Assembly (NCBI GenBank): GCA_010279815.1
Contig: QEOQ01000658.1
Location: 1,170,991 to 1,234,990, forward strand
Length of the DNA stretch: 64,000 nucleotides
Direction: 5' to 3'
Source: Brachionus plicatilis
Lineage: Eukaryota; Rotifera; Eurotatoria; Ploima; Brachionidae
The translations under genes and the position numbers were made by a program. How positions within the stretch are numbered: the stretch's first letter is position 1; each line of letters starts with the position of its first letter. Positions 13,620 to 26,000 of the stretch are shown piece by piece. The notes under the pieces were generated by a model. The model was given only the letters and a program-made list of their open reading frames with translations. It was not told the origin of the DNA and did not search any database.

Positions 13620-14500
13620 TATCTTGTGATGTTCTAGCCAGACAAAGTATTCCATTTTATCAAGACTTGTCATCATTTGTTTCTTAATAAAGGAACAAAT
13701 TCAATTCAATTAAAGACCTGAAAATGAAACAAACGAAACGTGAACATTTAATATTTTAGAATCAAAAATTTTAAAAAAAATATTTTTTTGGGTCGATAAA
13801 AAACTTTCACTACAATTAGTAAAAATTGATTTGGCAGATCATGATCATTATTTAATTGATTATCCAGATTTGCACAAAATAGGCTTAATGTCCAAAAACA
13901 CTCGAATGTGCCCATCGATAATTCTAAACAATCGATAAATATGCCTTTTTCTAACCTATTAAATTGGGTACAGAACGATGTACTTCTTGTGTTGAACTCA
14001 TCTTGATTTTGTCTAAAAGAAAGAATAATTCTTTGTACAGAGGACTTCTGATCAACTGTTCCAAAAAAAAACATCTTAAAATAAATTTGACAAACTGACT
14101 CAATTTTAAGTGCCTCATTTAGTGGAGTTATATGAATAAATTTTTTCAAACCAATGACTCTCTTTAGTAGAAGATTCTGCCTAGTTTCTAATTCATTTAA
14201 AAACTATCTGTAATTAGAACATTATCAAGTAAGTGTCTAAAAGACGATTGACAGTATTGTCTGAACAGAAAGCCGATCAAATGAGGATTCGAAACTTTTG
14301 ACTTACAACCAAGTCCATATAATGAGTAAAAGCTTCTCTCAATCTTTTTCTATTTCTCTTCGATAAATTTAGTGATGAATTTCCCCTTCTCAAGCGGAAG
14401 TCCTAAGTACTCAAACCCATCAACATTAGGCATGTGAACGTCTTTTATAATAAACTTATCTTGAAATTTACTTGAAGCTGAATTATTATGAATTACTTAA
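13620..14500 (-). mobile_element. non-LTR retrotransposon relic (reverse transcriptase 3' part)
   Basis: Read on the minus strand from about 14470 down to 13750, interrupted frames give a LINE-type reverse transcriptase C-terminal region. It has a YLG box in a different frame from the next block (GFEYLGLPLEKGKFI), then SLYGLGCKSK, a FLFRQYCQSSFRH block and RVIGLKKFIHITPLNEALK. The 133-residue open stretch at 13748-14149 is its longest intact piece. Several stops and frame changes show it is dead. I recognise this type from the order of motifs in the thumb and connection region of LINE proteins; the clade is not assigned. Confidence 0.65.
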
Positions 14501-14599
14501 ATACTTTCAACTTTTCCCTAAAATTTTATTTTCTATTTTTGTTTTTTTTTTTGCAAATCTAGAATTGGCGTTAATTGAATCAAATAAATAATTAATTAT

Positions 14600-14740
14600 T
14601 AGAATGAAATTAAAAAAAGATTTACCTTAAATAAAGTCTTTAAATCATAGAAAATTCCTTTTATAAAAAAAATTTTTCTATCAACATTTCTTTCCACCAT
14701 ACCAAATACCCACATTTGATCTTTTAAATTATGCGATCAT
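14600..14740 (-). mobile_element. possible ISXO2/Merlin-like transposase fragment
   Basis: On the minus strand a short open stretch reads DQMWVFGMVERNVDRKIFF. The WVFG-x-VER pattern resembles the segment around a catalytic Asp in ISXO2-like (Merlin) transposases. Nothing else of the protein or its termini is visible, so this is tentative. Confidence 0.3.
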
Positions 14741-14927
14741 ATTCTTTAAGTTGTTGGTCACCTATTTCAGTTGGATTCTTTGGTCACATAATACAATTGA
14801 CCTTTTTTTAATCTTAACTGAATAAATAATTAGAAGATTTTCATTTTTAAAAGATTAATTTTCTATTTAATTATTTAAAAAATTAGAACAAAAATAATGA
14901 AAAAATTTTAGAAATTTTGACTTTAAA

Positions 14928-16401
14928 TTAAGTTGAATAAGGTTTTGTTCTAATTTTAATATTGCATGGGTTTTGTCCATCAAATGATTCAAACGAATCT
15001 AAAAATATTAAAATTTGAAATCATAAATAGATCTTTTTAAGCTAATAATCTACCTATAATGGTTATTCCTTCGCATGAATCTATATAATAAATATATTTA
15101 GTAAAAGGCTTCATAGGAGACTTGATCACCAAAAGCTTAAATAAATTAAAGTGAGTAAAAATTGTAAAAAAATATTAAAAGATTTACTTCTCTCTTTGTG
15201 TCATCAACGAATTGTAATACTAGTCTAATGTTTACAAAATGAGACCATGAAAAACCTAATGCAGGAACTACAGAACAATCCTCTATAATTGCAGCTTTAA
15301 TTTCAAAAAATGTTAAAATCATATTATTTTTGACTTTTTTTTACGTTTTGAGTTGTTTTCATTATTTCCTAGAGGTTTATTTGAAACAGAAATAATTTGA
15401 TTTGAAAGAACCACCTTGGGAAAATTTAGGAAAATTTCAATTCAACATAAGTTTTAAATCTTGAAAAAATTCTTACAGACACTTCCAAATATTCTGCCAT
15501 AGCTTTTAATTTGGATGAGCATTTTGATAAAAATAATGATCTTTCATGCAAAATTGATGAGTCGCTACCGCTATATTCTCTTCTTACTATAGAAGCCAGT
15601 GAATCGATAATTAATAGACTAGAATTTCTAGTTATTATTTCGCATTCAATAAATCTAAGGCTTTTGAAAAATTCAGATCGCTTTAGTGCCGATGCTCACA
15701 ACTTACATTTCTTCGAATTCTGATATTGTAAATTTTTTAAAAACAAAAATATTTTTAGTCATTTTTATCAAATCTTCTTCGGATTTTTCTTTGGTTAAAA
15801 GTTTTTCACTTGCAATTTCCAAAAATCTAAAAAATTTTAAAAGTTGAAATTTTCTAAATAAGAAATTGGTTAACCTTTTAGAGCTAAAATTATTCTCTGT
15901 ATCGATGTAGATAGTGCTCGATTCAGGATAAATTAAACTATTCGTAATACATAACTGAGTTAAAAATTGGGTTTTTCCTACTCCTGGGGGTCCGCATACT
16001 TCGCTTAAGAGACCTCTTCTCAAGATTCCGATTTCACAAATTAATTTATCAAAATTGTCGTTTGGCAATTTTTCTTCAACGGGATTTTTTTTAATCAAAT
16101 CTAGAGCCTTTAAAAATTATATTTAAAAAAATTTTGTTTACACAAAAATACATTGGTAGGATCAAACGCCAGATTTTCGAAGCATGTATCAAAAATTAAT
16201 TGAACTTTTTGCAATGGAATACTCAAAAGCTTAACTAATTCCATGGGAGCTTTTGTGATTAAATCCTAATATTTAAATAATTATTTTCATTAGATTTAAT
16301 TCAATTTTGTTAAACACTTGAATTTTGTATATTGAATGATGATGTAACTTGTCCAATATATTTCTAGGAATTTTTAAGCTTGACAAAGGTTTGGAACTCA
16401 T
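14928..16401 (-). CDS. RAD51B: RAD51B recombination paralogue
   Basis: RecA/RAD51-family ATPase of the BCDX2 complex, which helps RAD51 act in homologous recombination in the nucleus. Nine exons, in transcript order: 16401-16318, 16265-16152, 16107-15875, 15826-15707, 15660-15477, 15414-15345, 15294-15188, 15135-15054, 14998-14928. They total 355 codons including TGA/TAA-class stop, so 354 aa, close to the roughly 350 aa of vertebrate RAD51B. Walker A is GPPGVGKT at about residues 106-113 and Walker B is LLIID at about 199-203. The segment SNQI after Walker B and the late block ALGFSWSHFVNIRLVLQ match RAD51B better than RAD51C, RAD51D or XRCC3. The ATG at 16401 precedes a helix-hairpin-type N-terminus. 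The gene lies directly downstream of TRPM-C on the same strand. Confidence 0.9.
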
Positions 16402-17083
16402 CTTTCTTAAATTAAGACAAGTAATTTTGAAAATTTATTTTAAAGTTCTTATCAAGTTAAAATTAGCCTAATTAGAAGCTAAGGATAATAAATAAGTTAA
16501 AAACTTTTTTTAAAATAAAAACATGTATTTAAATTAATATTATTTAAAATAAAATAATGATTTAATTTGATGCAAGCAAAAATGATTTTAAAAATACAGA
16601 ATAATTCAAATAAATTGATAGTATTTGAGATATTAAGGTTTGATAAATTGTTCTCAAGAAAAAATGAATTCTCAATTTTATTTCTAATTGTCTAAATATC
16701 ATTCTTCAAATAAGGGGGATCCTAAAATCCAAATCGGACTCAATATTAGTAAATTTTAAAGCTAAAAAATATCTAAGACAATTAGAAAAAAAATTTATTT
16801 TTGTATTTTTAACTTTAATCACTATACCCGATAAATGCCTAGAAATTAAAATTTTTGATTTTATCCTTAAGTTTACAATTAGATTAGCATTTTTTTAAGT
16901 CTTAAAGCATAAATATTTTGGCACCGGAATACAAAAATTAGTAAACAATAAATATAATAATTTGGTATTGCATTAAACAATTGACAAGTGCCTGAAAGAA
17001 AATCTAATCAAAACTCAAAAATTTAATTAACAAAATTAAAAAAGAATAAAAATAGCTTAAAATTTCAAATATTTTAGATTTAA
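16402..17083. other. RAD51B / TRPM-C spacer
   Basis: About 680 bases of AT-rich sequence between the RAD51B start and the TRPM-C stop. It should contain the RAD51B promoter and the TRPM-C 3' UTR. No further coding signal is seen. Confidence 0.6.
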
Positions 17084-20000
17084 TCAATCTTTGAGATTAT
17101 TTTCTTCTTCACGTTCGCTTTCATTTGAACAAAGCACATTTGCTTGAGATTGGGCATAGAAAATTTGGCTCGAATTTCGGTCAAGAATGCTCAATGGAAT
17201 GGAATTTTGTTTAAAGTTTGTCTTTTTGAATGGCTTTTGCATGCTGCTAAAATATTTGTTATTTTTAAAACTTGGTAGCTTTCCAGTCTCATCTTCTTCA
17301 TTTACAACTAGTTTAGAATTTTTAGCACAATTTATTGTGTCTTCTTCTTCGATGTCTGAACCAGTATTAAAAGTTATAAACGGAGGCTTTTTATTATTAG
17401 TAGGACTAGGTATTTTTTCAGGTGACTTGTCACCTTCTAAATTAAAAATCGGAGAGTGTCTATCGTCGTCTCTGGATTTTTGTGAACCTGACTCGTCGGT
17501 TTTTACAATTTGATTAAGCATTTGGCTGATTATAACATGTTGACTTTCTTCTGCCAGCCTCAGAATCTCAGACTCCTGCCTAGCTACAGCACTACGGGCA
17601 GTATCATTCGAACAATAATCATTCAAATTTGCCATTTTGGCATGGTTAAATTTGTTTGCCGATTCATTTAGTTTCAAAACTCCAGATTTATTCAGAATTG
17701 AAGGTGATGGAGGTCTATCAATATTACTGGTATCTATGCAGTCAGTAATAGATGTATATTCAGCTAGAGGCGGTTTTATGACTGGGTGGAGGTAAACAAA
17801 CGGGTGAAGTGTATATTGGTCAAGACCAGTCTGAATTTCGCAAGAATTTTGTTCATGTTGACCATCTGGCTTAGATGTGTAAATGCTTTTCAAAATTTTG
17901 CCTGGCTCATCGTCATCGGAAGTATCGGAGTCACTTTCTTTTGTAGTGTCTCCTAAATTATCAGCCCTATTAACTGAATCTAATGAGGATTCTGAAAGAT
18001 TTTTACTTTTTTTAAGGCCTGATTGTTTCTTCAAATATTCTTCTTCTAGACTTGATTTTAGATCGACTTGAGCTTTGTTTGCCTCAGTAAATTCTGAGCT
18101 TTTGGCATCGGAATGGCACGACTCACTGAATTTTTTGCGCCCCTCTTCGGCATTAATTATTTCTTCCAATTCGCTTTTTTTCTCAATGGAATTATTTTTA
18201 TTTTTTAGTCCATTTTCTATGTTCGATATACTTTTCATGTATTTTGTACTGTTCACGGGCGAACGAGACATTCTAGCTGGAACGGAACTGATAGGATGTA
18301 GATGGGAACAATCGAATGACTCACATACGGTAATATTTCGGCGCCTGCTTCTGTTTAACAAACTGTATTGACTTGTATTGAGAAGATCGTGTTGTTCGGA
18401 ATTTTTTGAGCTCAAAGAATTAGCTATTACATTGATCTTTTCCATTGTTTCATAAGCAAATTCCTCTAGTTTTTGCAGTCGCAGTTCAACTTTATATAAT
18501 GAGAGCTTGGTCATATTTTCCTTGAAAAATATATCATCGATTCGAGCACTTATGCTCTCAACTCTTGAAAAATAAAACAAAATTTAAATTAAAAAGTTAG
18601 AAAATTGAAAAATTAATTTTCAAAATAAATCTTTAATTTATTAACTAAAAAACACATGATTTTCTTTTAAGTCAAGTGAATGAAATCTACAAATTAGATG
18701 TAATTTCAATTAACCACCAAAGTACTGTAAGAGATTTTTCTTGGTCATTTTAAAATGTATCTAATTAATTGAAAAATTAAAAAAAACTGATAATATTAAG
18801 AAACTAGTGATGTTATTTGAACAATTTCTATTCGGATAAATCAGATTCGAAGAATTATTTTATTTAAACCAAAAATTCGAATTTTTAAATATCTTAATTA
18901 AAAACTAAAATTTTTTTTTAAATTAAGTTAATTATTCAAATAAAATATGATCCAAATTTAAAAGACAAATTATTTTTTGATTTGAAAACAAAAATCAGTT
19001 AAAAAAGAAATCAAGTTTGCAATTTGGCTAAAAATTTGACCAAATGCACAAAAAATTTTGTAATTTGAAAAAGTGATTTATTATTTGTTTAATTTAAAGT
19101 TAAATTCTTGAATATAATTAAAAAAATACTAAATGATGGAAACTCCTTGTTCTGGTCAACTGCCTTTAAATATCACGCCGTGTACCACACAATCAAAAAA
19201 ACGCAATTATAAGAAACGTTCTCCAGTTTATACTCATTCGAGACAAGTAGATTTAGATGGTCAAATACACCTTTTTTGTAATTATTGTATAACTAAATAT
19301 ATATATTCTGGGCCAACAAAAAATATGCTTGATCATATTAAAACCACCCACCCGGAATATTTAGAAAACATTAAATTAAATGAAAACAGTGACTATGATG
19401 AAGAAATGGAACAAGTAGATTTAGAAATTGTACGGTATAATTCTGAGCCTTCAAAGAATGTTCAGCCACTCGAGTATTGGCAACAGAACCATAAGTCTTA
19501 TCCTATTCTTTATCATGTTGTGCAACATATTTTTTGTATTCTAGCTACATCAGTTCCGGCGGAACAGCTTTTTTCACACACAGGTAATAACTCTTTGGGA
19601 TAGACGCAACAAATTGTCGCCTGACAAATTAGACAAAATTATGGTAATTCAAGAGAGTTTATAGTGTATTGTATTCAAATTTTTAAAAAATATTTATTTG
19701 ACAATTTTTTATTCGATTCGTTTTTTTCTTTTTAAATTAATTCGATTTTAAAATTCAAATATATAATTAATTTTTTTCCTTATTTAATTTTTTTTTTATT
19801 TGGTTTTAGTAATTGAATCTTTCATTTATTCAAACTTTGAAATCAAATAAAAATTTATTTGTTATTCCAAGTTAAATTTATTTTTGTTTGAATTCAATAT
19901 TTAAATAAAATTGTCTAAAATTTGGATGAAATTTAAACAAATTTTGAAAAACGTCAATCCAAATAACATCACTATAAGAAACTAATACAAAAAAATTTGT

Positions 20001-23000
20001 TAACAGCTAATAAAAATTTCAAATCATCATCTTTCAAAATTTAGGATTTAATAAAATCAATTAAAAATTTAACTTAACTAATGCCAAATACAAGTCAAAT
20101 TATTATCAAAAAATATCTCACGAGCTTCTAAAGGCACTTTAAAAGGTACAGCTAGAAGAATAGAAAGTTTTAGATCTTTCAGAGTATGGTGAATTCTATG
20201 AAAATTAGTACGTCTAAAATTTAATTTATTTTGGATCACATAAATAACAGATTTTATAATTTCTTTCAGATTTGATTATATGCAAAATTGTCTAAAAAAC
20301 AAAAAAATTAACTAAAAAATAATAGCTAGACTATTTTAGAAGATTAAAAAAGAAACAAAAAGATCTAAGCGATTTAAAAAAAAAAATATATATTTCAAAT
20401 GGTAAAAAAGCGTAAAAAAAAGTGAAATTTTTTTAATTCTTTTATTTCAATTTATAACAAAGTTAATTCTTTGAATTAAAAATTTTACATAATAAATAGT
20501 TGCATCAACTGTCTCAGTTTATAAATAACTTTTTTCAAAATTAACTTTTTCTAATTTTGAAAGAAATAAAAAATTTTCACTTATTGTTACTTATTTTTTA
20601 CGATAGATTTAGGAGACACTACAAAAGATTTTTCACCTCAAAAAATAGTTCTTTACGTAATTTTACGTAAAATTTGGTAAATTGTTTTTTGATGCTTTGA
20701 AAAGTCAGAATAATTTTTTTTTTAATTTTTTTTTTGAAATTTTATTATAAAATGTAAAAAATGCACTTTTTGTAGCCCTTTTTGGTTTTGATATTTTATT
20801 CGTAAAAATTGGTAAATTTACGTAATCTTACGAATGTAATTTAATGTAAATACTGTAAAATAACGTAAATTTACGTAAAATTACGTAATGTTACCCCAGT
20901 AACCTCGTAGCAGCACTGTAAATAAATTAAATTATTTTATATTATATTTAAATAAATTGTTGTAAAATACAAAATGCAAAAACACGATTGTATTACAAAA
21001 ATTAACTTTTTTGAAAATTTATTTGGAATAAACATAAATCAACAAATACTAACTGATTTTTGGTATAATTGATTTTTTCTTCCATTTGATTTTTGATCGA
21101 TTGTTCTGAATCACAACTGTACTCATAGACACAATTTTCTTCAAAATCATGAAGTCTCTGGATCATGTCCTCGCTCAAAAATGACTCTTTATTTTAATTT
21201 TTAATTTTGTATTCAAATCAAATTAAAAAAAAAAACAAAACCCACTCAATTTTCTATCAAATTTGATCTTTTTTCCCGAACAAAGTCGAATAGAATATTT
21301 TATTATTCTTAGAATGAGAATAATTAGAGTAAAAGGTGGTCCAAAAATTGGTTTGGCCTCATACGAAGTGACAAAATGATACCGCTGACACTTCCAAAAA
21401 AGTGCAGACTGTCGACTGATTCTCACAAAAGTGTTGCTAAATTTTTTTAGATAAACAAAAAAAACTATTTTTTTTTATTTTAAAATACTTGAACGAAGCT
21501 ATTAAAATGGATAAAAAAAGCAAACAAGCTACAATCATAAAAATTGTCATTGTAATTGGTGTAATCCAATGTCCGGGTTGGCATTCTGGTGAATTAGGAC
21601 TGTTTTCCATATCACATATAGCTTAAGAAACTTGAGTTAAGTAAATTTGCTAAATTTAGGAATCTTAAAAAGGATTTACGATCAATTGTATCTGCATAGA
21701 CTTCTCCATACAACATAAAGTACGGTTCTAAGAAAATTCCTTTAACCAACTCCCATCGAAATTCTTCGTTTGGATATTTAATGGCTTGTCTGGACAAACC
21801 GAAGCACATCAGCAAAATGACCAAAATAATTATGAAATTTAGTAAATCAATTAACTTTTATAAAAAAAATTAGTTTAATTTTAATTCGACTAAAAAAAAT
21901 ACCATTCGCGAAGCAATTATAATCAATGGACCAACATATTTATTGATTAGTAAAAACTCCATCAATTTTATTACCCAATAAATCGTATTAACACAATAAA
22001 TTAGTCTTGCTGTCACTTGAAGTTGTTTAACATTTGAGACACGAAACGACAAGGCTATCAGGATGCTAATGATAAAAATAAAATCCAAAGAATTCATGAC
22101 TTTTGAGAAAAATATCTTTATTTTGCCGGAAAATCGTGGTGAGTCTGTTTGAAGTAGCTTAAAATTTTTTAAACAATTATAAGTTAATTTTAAAAAAATT
22201 TTTACTAATTTTTTGATAATTCAAATTTTTTATAAAAATAATTATGTTCAAGATAAATTTTATGAGCTTGTTGATATTCTTCATTAATTAAAATGTTATC
22301 TATTTTTACTTGATGGTTCTTTTAGTGTTACTTCAATTAATCGAAGTTGATATTTTTTAATGTCAATGTAAATAATTGAAAACTAAGGTTTAAAATTCAC
22401 TTTTTCTTCTCTTTTTTTTTAAATTTTAAAGAAATATGATTAGAATTAAATTTCTTATTATTGTTTGCTAATTTTTATTATTTTTACTAATTTTAAACTA
22501 AGGGTAAAAAATTTGAAGTACTTAAAACTTTTTTCAAAAATTATATAAATCTGTCTAAAAAAGATGGGAGAAGTATTCTTCATACGAAAAAATAATTATT
22601 TACAAGATTAATTTTTTAATTTTATAAAATTTTATTTTTTTTATTGTTTAAAAAAACTGCTAGAATATTTTTTTCTGATAAAAAAAATTTTAGCTGAGGA
22701 GTCAATTTAAAATTGGCGATTTGGCTACTAAACTTAACTAAAATCACTAAAAATTTATCATATATACCTATATTGGAAGGCCACACCCAGAGTTTGTGGT
22801 CCAAGTCTTGAATCCAAGTAAAAAAAAACGAATGTGAATGCATTAGAGAAAGTTCAGGAACGTGCTACATGCAAATGTATGAGAATGCACCAGAAAAGCT
22901 TTCCTGTCAAATTGAGAAACGATTTTGCAAGTGCTTTGACTGCCCAGCATATTTTTTTTCGAACAGAGTGGTCTCACAATGGAAAAAGTTGCCTGATATA

Positions 23001-26000
23001 ATAATAATGGGGAGACACTCATCTCGTTTTCCAGTACCTTTTTTAGAAACGCCTCCGACCTGACCCAGAGGTTACTGCATTTGCACCGCTATTATTACCC
23101 AGTCGAAACCAGTCCCACTTTTTTATGATGAAAGAGGCTTAAAAATTCGTACTTTTAGTTTTTCTTGACTTTGAATAAAAAATAATTTAAATCTTAATTT
23201 TTACTATAAGGATTTCTTTTCTAGAAATCAATATATTGAATTGAATGATCCTGGACAAGAATTATATAGCGAATGTAATGACAATGAAGATGAAGAAGCT
23301 CAATAAATTTATTTTCGTAAAATAAATATATTTTTGCTTGAAATTTAAATTTTTTAAATGTTTTATAAAATAAAATTAAAATATAAATATTTATTAATTT
23401 CGGAAGATAATTTTTTTAGTAAAAAGCCGAAGACAAATACTAACAAAGGACCATCGTTTGGTATATTATGCAATTAACCTTTTTAACTGTTTTTAAAGAT
23501 ATTTTTAATAAAAGAATTGAGCTAAATCTGAGAATTTGGTGACAATTAATAATATTAAATAGAATAAGAATTTTTAACATGTGATTTGCAAAAAAATCAT
23601 TAAGTAAAATTAGTGATATAATCAGAAGTTAGTGTAAAATAACACGCCTTTAAAATTAAATATTTAAATTAAAAATATTTAAAATGAAATGTTGCATCAA
23701 TCAGTTAAATAAAATAAACGAATCATTATATTCTTATTTGGAATCTGTTTTACCTGATGCGATTTTTTATCACTTCAATTTCTATCTTTCTCTATAAAAA
23801 AATGGATTTTGTACTACGGATTTTTCTGTACGTTTTAAAAGATGAAACAAAATATTTTTCAATTAACAGTTCAGTTAAAAAAAAAAAAGAAGTTTTGGCA
23901 ATAAATCATTTATTGCCAAAACTTCTTCTTGATTTTTTATAATCAAATTGTATATAAATTTAGAATTGAAAATTAAATTTTCTGCTATACTTAGTTTCCA
24001 ATTGCTTTAAAAATAAACCAGTCTAAACATGTAAGTTTTATTTCTTAACATTATAGTTTATAACCACCAAATTCAAAATTATTTAAGTTGTGATGACATA
24101 ATTTTTTTAATATTTAAATAAAATAAATTTACTAACGTAATCATCCGAATTGAGTGACATGTCTTTAAAATAGAGTACTCTATTCTAGTGACACGCTGTT
24201 TTAACATGTAAAAGATTCTATAGTGACATGTCACTAAAAAATTTAATCACATGTCAGTAAATTCGGATAATTACGTTAGTTGCAAAAAGAAATCCAATTA
24301 TAATAGATCATAGAATAGATCATAGAGACAAAAAAAATAAATCTCAAAATATTGATATTTTTTTGATCATTAATATTTCCTGTGTTAATTAAAATTAATT
24401 AAATTTTTTGTTCAATTTAGTGAAACACATTTTTTTTCATGTTGTTTCATCATTAAAGTTTAAAAAGCTCAATTTTTCCAATCTAAATTAAGGATTAAGA
24501 ATTTTATTTATGTAATTTTTGGAAGGTTTGTATAAAAATTCACAATTCTTTTGACTTTCTCTTTTAATAATTTTAATTTGCAACAAAAAATTAAAAAAAA
24601 ATTAAAACATACCTCAATGATTTTGTCTAGGCCATAAGAAAATATATATATCAAAACAAATATTTCGAATATCGAAGGATTTTTAGGCGTTTTTTGTAAA
24701 ACAACATAACTAAAACACATTAAAAAAAATATGTACAAAAATGTATTCTGCCAAAATTTTGTTATAGGCGCATTGTAAAATTCGTAGATTTTTTTTCCCA
24801 AACGAAGTTTATTGGCTTTTTTGCGTACAAAAAAATTCAAAGTTTTTCGCTCTTGACTTAGTTGAGCATCTATTTTTAAATTATTCTTGTTAAATTTATT
24901 TCCGCTTTGAATACCATTGCTACATGGTGCATTGTTTTTCATGTCGTACATTTCTATGAATTGTTCTGGTGAAATTTTTGGGCTCTTGACATCATGGTTC
25001 GGATCAGCATCCAAAAGGTCTATGTTGGATGCGTCTGCCAGCTCAGTTGGGCTTGTCTGATGTTTTGTGAAATTTTCGATCAAATCTTCCAGTCGATTTT
25101 CTGACTCGCTACTACTTATACTACTCGATTCTAGAGCTTCCAGTTCCTGTTCATGTTCTTCTTGAGTCTGCGGCATATACTGAAGTTCTTTTGCAGATTT
25201 AAATTCAATCGCAAAAATTGCAGGCGGAAAAATTAATGCTGTAATAACTTTAAAAGTTACATTCTTTCTTATTTTCATACCACCCATCCATAAGTCACTA
25301 ATAAGCAATTGACAAGCTGCATGAGACAGGAAATCTTTTAGATTAGCACTAACAGCCAAATTGAGACAGGTCCAATGACTCCAATTCACCAAATCATAAG
25401 TCAAAAGTTGACTGGTCAGTGTATCGTCTTCTTTGTGTGCCTTGTCCAAAATTCCGATTGCCAATGTTGTAAATTCTCTTTTTTAAAAAAATTAAATTTT
25501 TTTTTATTTAATTTTGAAATTTTTACTCTGCATAATGCTTAAACTCATCAGAAATTTCAGAATCTAAATCGTCGAGTTCTGCCTCGCGAGCCAAAGCCTT
25601 GTTTAGCTTGGCTGCAACCAGCGCCTTTGCTAGAGTCTCTTCGCCTCTTTTGCATACAAACATTGCCATTTTGTGACGTTTCATCAACACTGCCCATATT
25701 AGCAACTCATTGTACGGATAATCGAAATAATCCTTTTTATCTAAGCAATCGTTGTTTGAAATGTTGTTAATTTTCACAGAAATATTCCCCTAATTTAAAG
25801 TTGATTAATTATTATTTTTTTAGATAATAATTTTTTTTTTTTAAATTTTTAATACCGTTTTGGTCAAACTTCTCAGGTAGCGAGTTTTAAATTCTCTTTT
25901 TGAATACTCAGATATGTATCCGCTGCCGATTAATTTTTCTACCACCAAACCAATATCAATTAAGTTGATGTTATGATTTGAATCAATTTTCTTCAAAAGC

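Larger units (their letters stand above)
18564..21053 (-). other. last intron of TRPM-C with nested repeats
   Basis: This 2.5-kb intron sits between the exon ending YTKNQ and the large last exon. It carries the hAT insertion at 18805-19974 and an ACGTAA-rich block at 20640-20910. The rest is featureless AT-rich sequence. Confidence 0.75.
22158..24612 (-). other. TRPM-C intron between S2 and S3 with nested elements
   Basis: This intron contains a LINE fragment (22770-23140), a small open + strand segment (23225-23305), a perfect palindrome (23887-23927) and a TA-flanked MITE (24135-24276). S2 and S3 exons join in frame across it (GAG to CTACTT), so no TRPM exon is missing here. Confidence 0.75.

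Noticed and set aside
17187..18371. Three + strand open frames (17187-17513, 17883-18071, 18075-18371)
   Set aside because: They lie antisense to the long last exon of TRPM-C, whose frame continues the coiled coil in proper TRPM order.
23757..23942. 61-codon frame covering the palindrome
   Set aside because: Its C-terminal part is the palindrome itself and the rest is Phe/Ile-rich noise inside an intron.
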